Positions 61,575-64,000 of a stretch of DNA of 64,000 bases are shown here, one piece after another. Positions within the stretch are counted from its first letter, which is position 1. The number at the start of each line of letters is the position of its first letter. The stretch comes from Gammaproteobacteria bacterium (GTDB lineage: Bacteria; Pseudomonadota; Gammaproteobacteria; Steroidobacterales; Steroidobacteraceae): the NCBI GenBank assembly GCA_028870635.1, contig JAGWPE010000121.1:1-64000 (forward strand), read 5' to 3'. The notes under the pieces were generated by a model that was given only the letters and a program-made list of their open reading frames with translations, had not been told where the DNA came from and did no database searches. The position numbers and the translations under genes are program-made.

Positions 61575-62588
61575 TCACTCACTTGCTTTCGGACGGTGCT
61601 GGGTAGTTAGGTAGCCCTGTTCTTCGAACCAGCGCAGCGCGTCCGAGAATGCCTCTGACGGGGGGCGCCAGCGGTAGCCGAGCTCGCGCACGGCTTTTTC
61701 GCTGGAGAAGAACATCCGCTTGCGCGCCATGCGGACACCCTCCACGGTGATGCGGGTCGGCCGCCCCGTGAGCCTGGCGTAGAGCTCCGAGACATACGCG
61801 ACGGGGAGCACGGCGGCGTGAGGCAACCTGATGCGCGGCGGGCTCCGCCCGGCGAGCTGCGCGATGAGCGTCAGGATCTGACGCAGCGTCATATCGTCGC
61901 CGCCCAGAATGTAGCGCTCGCCCACCCGCCCGCTATGGAACGCCAACAGATGGCCGGCCGCGACGTCGTCCACGTGCGCGATGTTGAGTCCCGTATCGAC
62001 ATAGGCGGGCGTTCGGCCGCCGGCCGCATCGAGCACGATCTGGCCCGTGGGTGTCGGCTTGACGTCGCCCGGCCCTATGGGCGTCGAAGGGTTGACGATC
62101 ACGACCGGCACGCCCCGGGCCGCCGCAGCGCGCGCCCGCTCTTCCGCGAGGAACTTCGAGCGCTTGTAGTGGCCGATCATGTCCGCGAGGCCCACGGGAG
62201 TATCCTCCGTGCCCGGCCGGCCATCCGCGGGCAGACCCATCGTGGCGACACTGCTCGTGTAGACGATGCGCCGCACTCCTGCGCGCTGCGCCGCATCGAG
62301 CAGATGACCCGTTCCATCGACGTTCGTGCGGTAGAGCTCCTGCGGGCGCGGGGCCCACAGCCTGTAATCGGCGGCCACATGGAAAGCCGCCTCGCAGCCT
62401 TCGAGCGCCCGCTCGAGAGAGTCGGTATCCGTGAGGTCGCCCACTACCTGCTCGACCGCGAGTGTCGAGACGTTGCGGCGGTCGGACCCGGCGCGCACGA
62501 GCGCACGCACCTGCCAGCGCTCCGCCAGGAGCGCGCGGACGACGGCAGCGCCGACGAATCCGGTCGCGCCCGTCACCAGCGCCTTCAT
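61575..62588 (-). CDS. hpnA: Hopanoid-associated sugar epimerase HpnA
   Basis: This 337-residue extended short-chain dehydrogenase has the NAD motif GATGFVG (7-13), the catalytic YxxxK in HYKRSKFL (about 142) and a Thr-Ser-Ser (YTSSVATMG) at about 110. It matches hopanoid-associated epimerases. Its ATG overlaps the HpnG stop by 4 nt, and it is the last gene of the shc-hpnG-hpnA operon. The substrate is presumably a hopanoid-linked or nucleotide sugar. Confidence 0.9.
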   Translation of the reverse strand: MKALVTGATGFVGAAVVRALLAERWQVRALVRAGSDRRNVSTLAVEQVVGDLTDTDSLERALEGCEAAFHVAADYRLWAPRPQELYRTNVDGTGHLLDAAQRAGVRRIVYTSSVATMGLPADGRPGTEDTPVGLADMIGHYKRSKFLAEERARAAAARGVPVVIVNPSTPIGPGDVKPTPTGQIVLDAAGGRTPAYVDTGLNIAHVDDVAAGHLLAFHSGRVGERYILGGDDMTLRQILTLIAQLAGRSPPRIRLPHAAVLPVAYVSELYARLTGRPTRITVEGVRMARKRMFFSSEKAVRELGYRWRPPSEAFSDALRWFEEQGYLTTQHRPKASE

Positions 62589-63334
62589 GGCATCCGCGCC
62601 TCTGCGCCGCCGACGAGCGCGCGCCGCGCGGGCGACCCTGGCCGGGCCACGGCCGCGAGCACGCGGCGTGCGACGCGGTACCGTGCGGAGAGGCGTATCA
62701 ACATCCCAACTTCCCCCGGCGCGCGCAGCAGACCCGCGAGCAGCCTCGCAACCTGCAGTTGCCCGCCGCTGCTCGCGGCGATCACCGCCGCCGGCAGCTC
62801 ATCCGAGGCGGTATCGACGATGACCCGCAGCGCGATGAAAGGCAGCCCGGCCTGTCCCGCGACTTGCGCAATCGCGGCGCTCTCCATGTCGACGGCGGCG
62901 GCGCGCGAACGGTGCCAGGCCGCGGCCTTGGCATCCGGACGGCCGATCGGCCGCGCGCTGCTCAAGAGCTTGCCTCCACAGACGATGCAGGAGGCGGGCA
63001 GAGCGGCGCGCAGCCGCTGCCGCCACTCCCCTGAGGTCGCCGAGCCCGCCGCTGCGCAGTCGCCGCCCTCAGCGGCCGCGACCTCCTCCGGCAGCAGCAC
63101 GACGCCGCAAAGCAGTGTCGGGTCGAGCCCACCGGCCATGCCGAAGCTCGCCAGGGCCGTAGCGCCGGCAAGCACGAGGCGGCGCGCGGCGGCGGCCGCG
63201 GCGCTTTCCCCGATGCCGCTCACCGCCAGCAACGCGCCATCGCCGAGCTGGCTCAGCCCGGCGCCGTGACGAGCGGCAGGCCCGAGAGTGCGCGCCTCGG
63301 CGGTGAGCGCCGAGACGATGCCGATCGGCTTCAA
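62585..63334 (-). CDS. hpnG: Adenosylhopane nucleoside phosphorylase HpnG
   Basis: This 249-residue nucleoside-phosphorylase-fold enzyme removes adenine from adenosylhopane to give ribosylhopane. It has GIVSALTAEARTL at the N-terminus, SFGMAGGLDPTL in the middle and VDMESAAIAQVA (Met-Glu pair binding the ribose) near 150. The start is TTG 63334, overlapping the cyclase stop (TTGA). The frame stays open upstream but that region belongs to the cyclase gene. Confidence 0.88.
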   Translation of the reverse strand: MKPIGIVSALTAEARTLGPAARHGAGLSQLGDGALLAVSGIGESAAAAAARRLVLAGATALASFGMAGGLDPTLLCGVVLLPEEVAAAEGGDCAAAGSATSGEWRQRLRAALPASCIVCGGKLLSSARPIGRPDAKAAAWHRSRAAAVDMESAAIAQVAGQAGLPFIALRVIVDTASDELPAAVIAASSGGQLQVARLLAGLLRAPGEVGMLIRLSARYRVARRVLAAVARPGSPARRALVGGAEARMP

Positions 63335-64000
63335 GGGGCGGGGGACTCGGTGCGGCGGCGGTAGGCGGCGAGCGCCCAGAGCGGAAAGAAGGCGCAGTAG
63401 CCGTGGTACTTGAGATAAAACACCCGTGGAAATCCGGGGGACGTGTAGCTCGGATGCGACCAGAGCCCGCCGCCCTCCTGAGTGCGCAGCAGGTAGTCGA
63501 CGCCGCGCGCCGCCGCCGGCGATCCGCCCTCGCCCGCGGCGATGAGGGCCAGCACCGCCCATGCCGTCTGATATGGCGTGCTGGCGAAACTCGTATCCGG
63601 ATGGGTTTCGCGATCGTAGCTGTCGTTGCTCTCGCCCCAGCCGCCGTCATCGTTCTGGCGCGAGAGGAGCCAGGCCACGGCGCGGCGCACTGCCGGATCG
63701 TCGGACGGGATGCCGGCAAGCTCCAGTGCCACGAGCACCGACCAGGTGCCGTAGATGTAGTTGGTGCCCCACCGGCCGAACCACGATCCGTCGGCCTCCT
63801 GCTCACGCCTGAGGTACGCGATCGCGCGCTCGGCCGCATCGCGGTCCCGGGGCCGCCTCACGCGCGACAGCAGCGCCAACACCCGCGCCGTCACGTCGCT
63901 CGTCGGCGGATCGAGCAGCGCGCCGTGGTCCGCGAACGGGATGTAGTTGAGGTTGTAATGGGTGTTGTCGGCATCGAACGCGGCGAATCCCCCGTTCTCG
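63331..64000 (-). CDS. shc: Squalene-hopene cyclase, C-terminal part (5' end outside window)
   Basis: About 223 C-terminal residues are visible. They contain QW repeats (QEADGSWFGRWG and QNDDGGWGES), NGGFAAFDADN and IPFADHGALLDPPTSDVTAR, all characteristic of the class II triterpene cyclase that folds squalene to hopene at the membrane. The catalytic DXDD motif would lie beyond the window edge. It is the first visible gene of the hopanoid operon and overlaps hpnG by 4 nt. Confidence 0.92.
   Translation of the reverse strand, partial: ENGGFAAFDADNTHYNLNYIPFADHGALLDPPTSDVTARVLALLSRVRRPRDRDAAERAIAYLRREQEADGSWFGRWGTNYIYGTWSVLVALELAGIPSDDPAVRRAVAWLLSRQNDDGGWGESNDSYDRETHPDTSFASTPYQTAWAVLALIAAGEGGSPAAARGVDYLLRTQEGGGLWSHPSYTSPGFPRVFYLKYHGYCAFFPLWALAAYRRRTESPAP

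Noticed and set aside
1-64000. tRNA genes, CRISPR arrays, insertion sequences, prophage or integrase genes
   Set aside because: I looked for cloverleaf-like segments, regularly spaced repeats, transposase motifs and terminal inverted repeats and found none that could be supported.

Overview
The window is about 64 kb of GC-rich, densely coded DNA from a Gram-negative bacterium. Evidence for this is a TonB-dependent receptor, an Omp85-type outer-membrane protein, Tat and lipoprotein signals, an ECF sigma/anti-sigma pair and a hopanoid cluster. Gene content and TonB-receptor style suggest a soil or plant-associated Gammaproteobacterium of the Steroidobacteraceae/Nevskiales type; that placement is inference. 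I saw no tRNA, rRNA, CRISPR array, IS element or prophage gene.

Region 1 (1-19350) is a catabolic island and the most interesting part. A quinate/shikimate branch comprises two paralogous quinate/shikimate dehydrogenases and a two-domain 3-dehydroshikimate dehydratase that makes protocatechuate. An uptake and extracytoplasmic set comprises a TonB receptor, an SMP-30-like propeller, a BNR-repeat protein, a secreted alpha/beta hydrolase, a Tat-exported dienelactone-hydrolase-like protein and an MFS transporter. A CoA-dependent cassette comprises a ThDP enzyme, an acylating aldehyde dehydrogenase and an HMG-CoA-lyase-like enzyme. TetR and LysR regulators lie inside the island. Five copies of a related palindrome built on ACTAGT / GAACTAnnTAGTTC sit in the promoters of all these units, four of them in plausible -35/-10 spacers, so the island is probably one regulon. 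My reading is that it imports and hydrolyses a plant-type ester of quinate or shikimate, converts the alicyclic acid to protocatechuate and disposes of a second fragment through the CoA cassette.

Region 2 (19563-29051) holds accessory functions: a GGDEF-EAL protein, OsmC, ArsN2 with a secreted partner, a CadR-type MerR regulator divergent from a Zn/Cd CDF exporter, a PAP2-like membrane protein, a LysR/aldo-keto reductase pair and a lipoprotein phosphatase.

Region 3 (29234-35577) is a six-gene operon for a molybdenum hydroxylase (small, large and FAD subunits) plus CoxD, CoxE and CoxG maturation proteins. The large subunit has the AYRGAGR loop rather than the CO-dehydrogenase loop. A VOC/ArsR/SRPBCC operon, an alkyltransferase-like DNA-repair protein, a BlaI/M56 pair, another VOC protein, a BON protein and an exported methyltransferase follow, up to 40734.

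Region 4 (40771-52564) carries an ECF sigma/anti-sigma/DUF4097 operon, a YncE-phosphoesterase fusion, an unknown exported protein, a Tat-exported TIM-barrel protein, pirin, and a BCAT, ornithine-cyclodeaminase-like and MFS operon. Region 5 (52661-64000) has a GH94 phosphorylase resembling 1,2-beta-oligoglucan phosphorylases, an M28 lipoprotein peptidase and a phosphopantetheinyl transferase. It ends in a hopanoid locus (hpnB, then shc-hpnG-hpnA) interrupted by an Omp85-type protein and a REP-like hairpin cluster.
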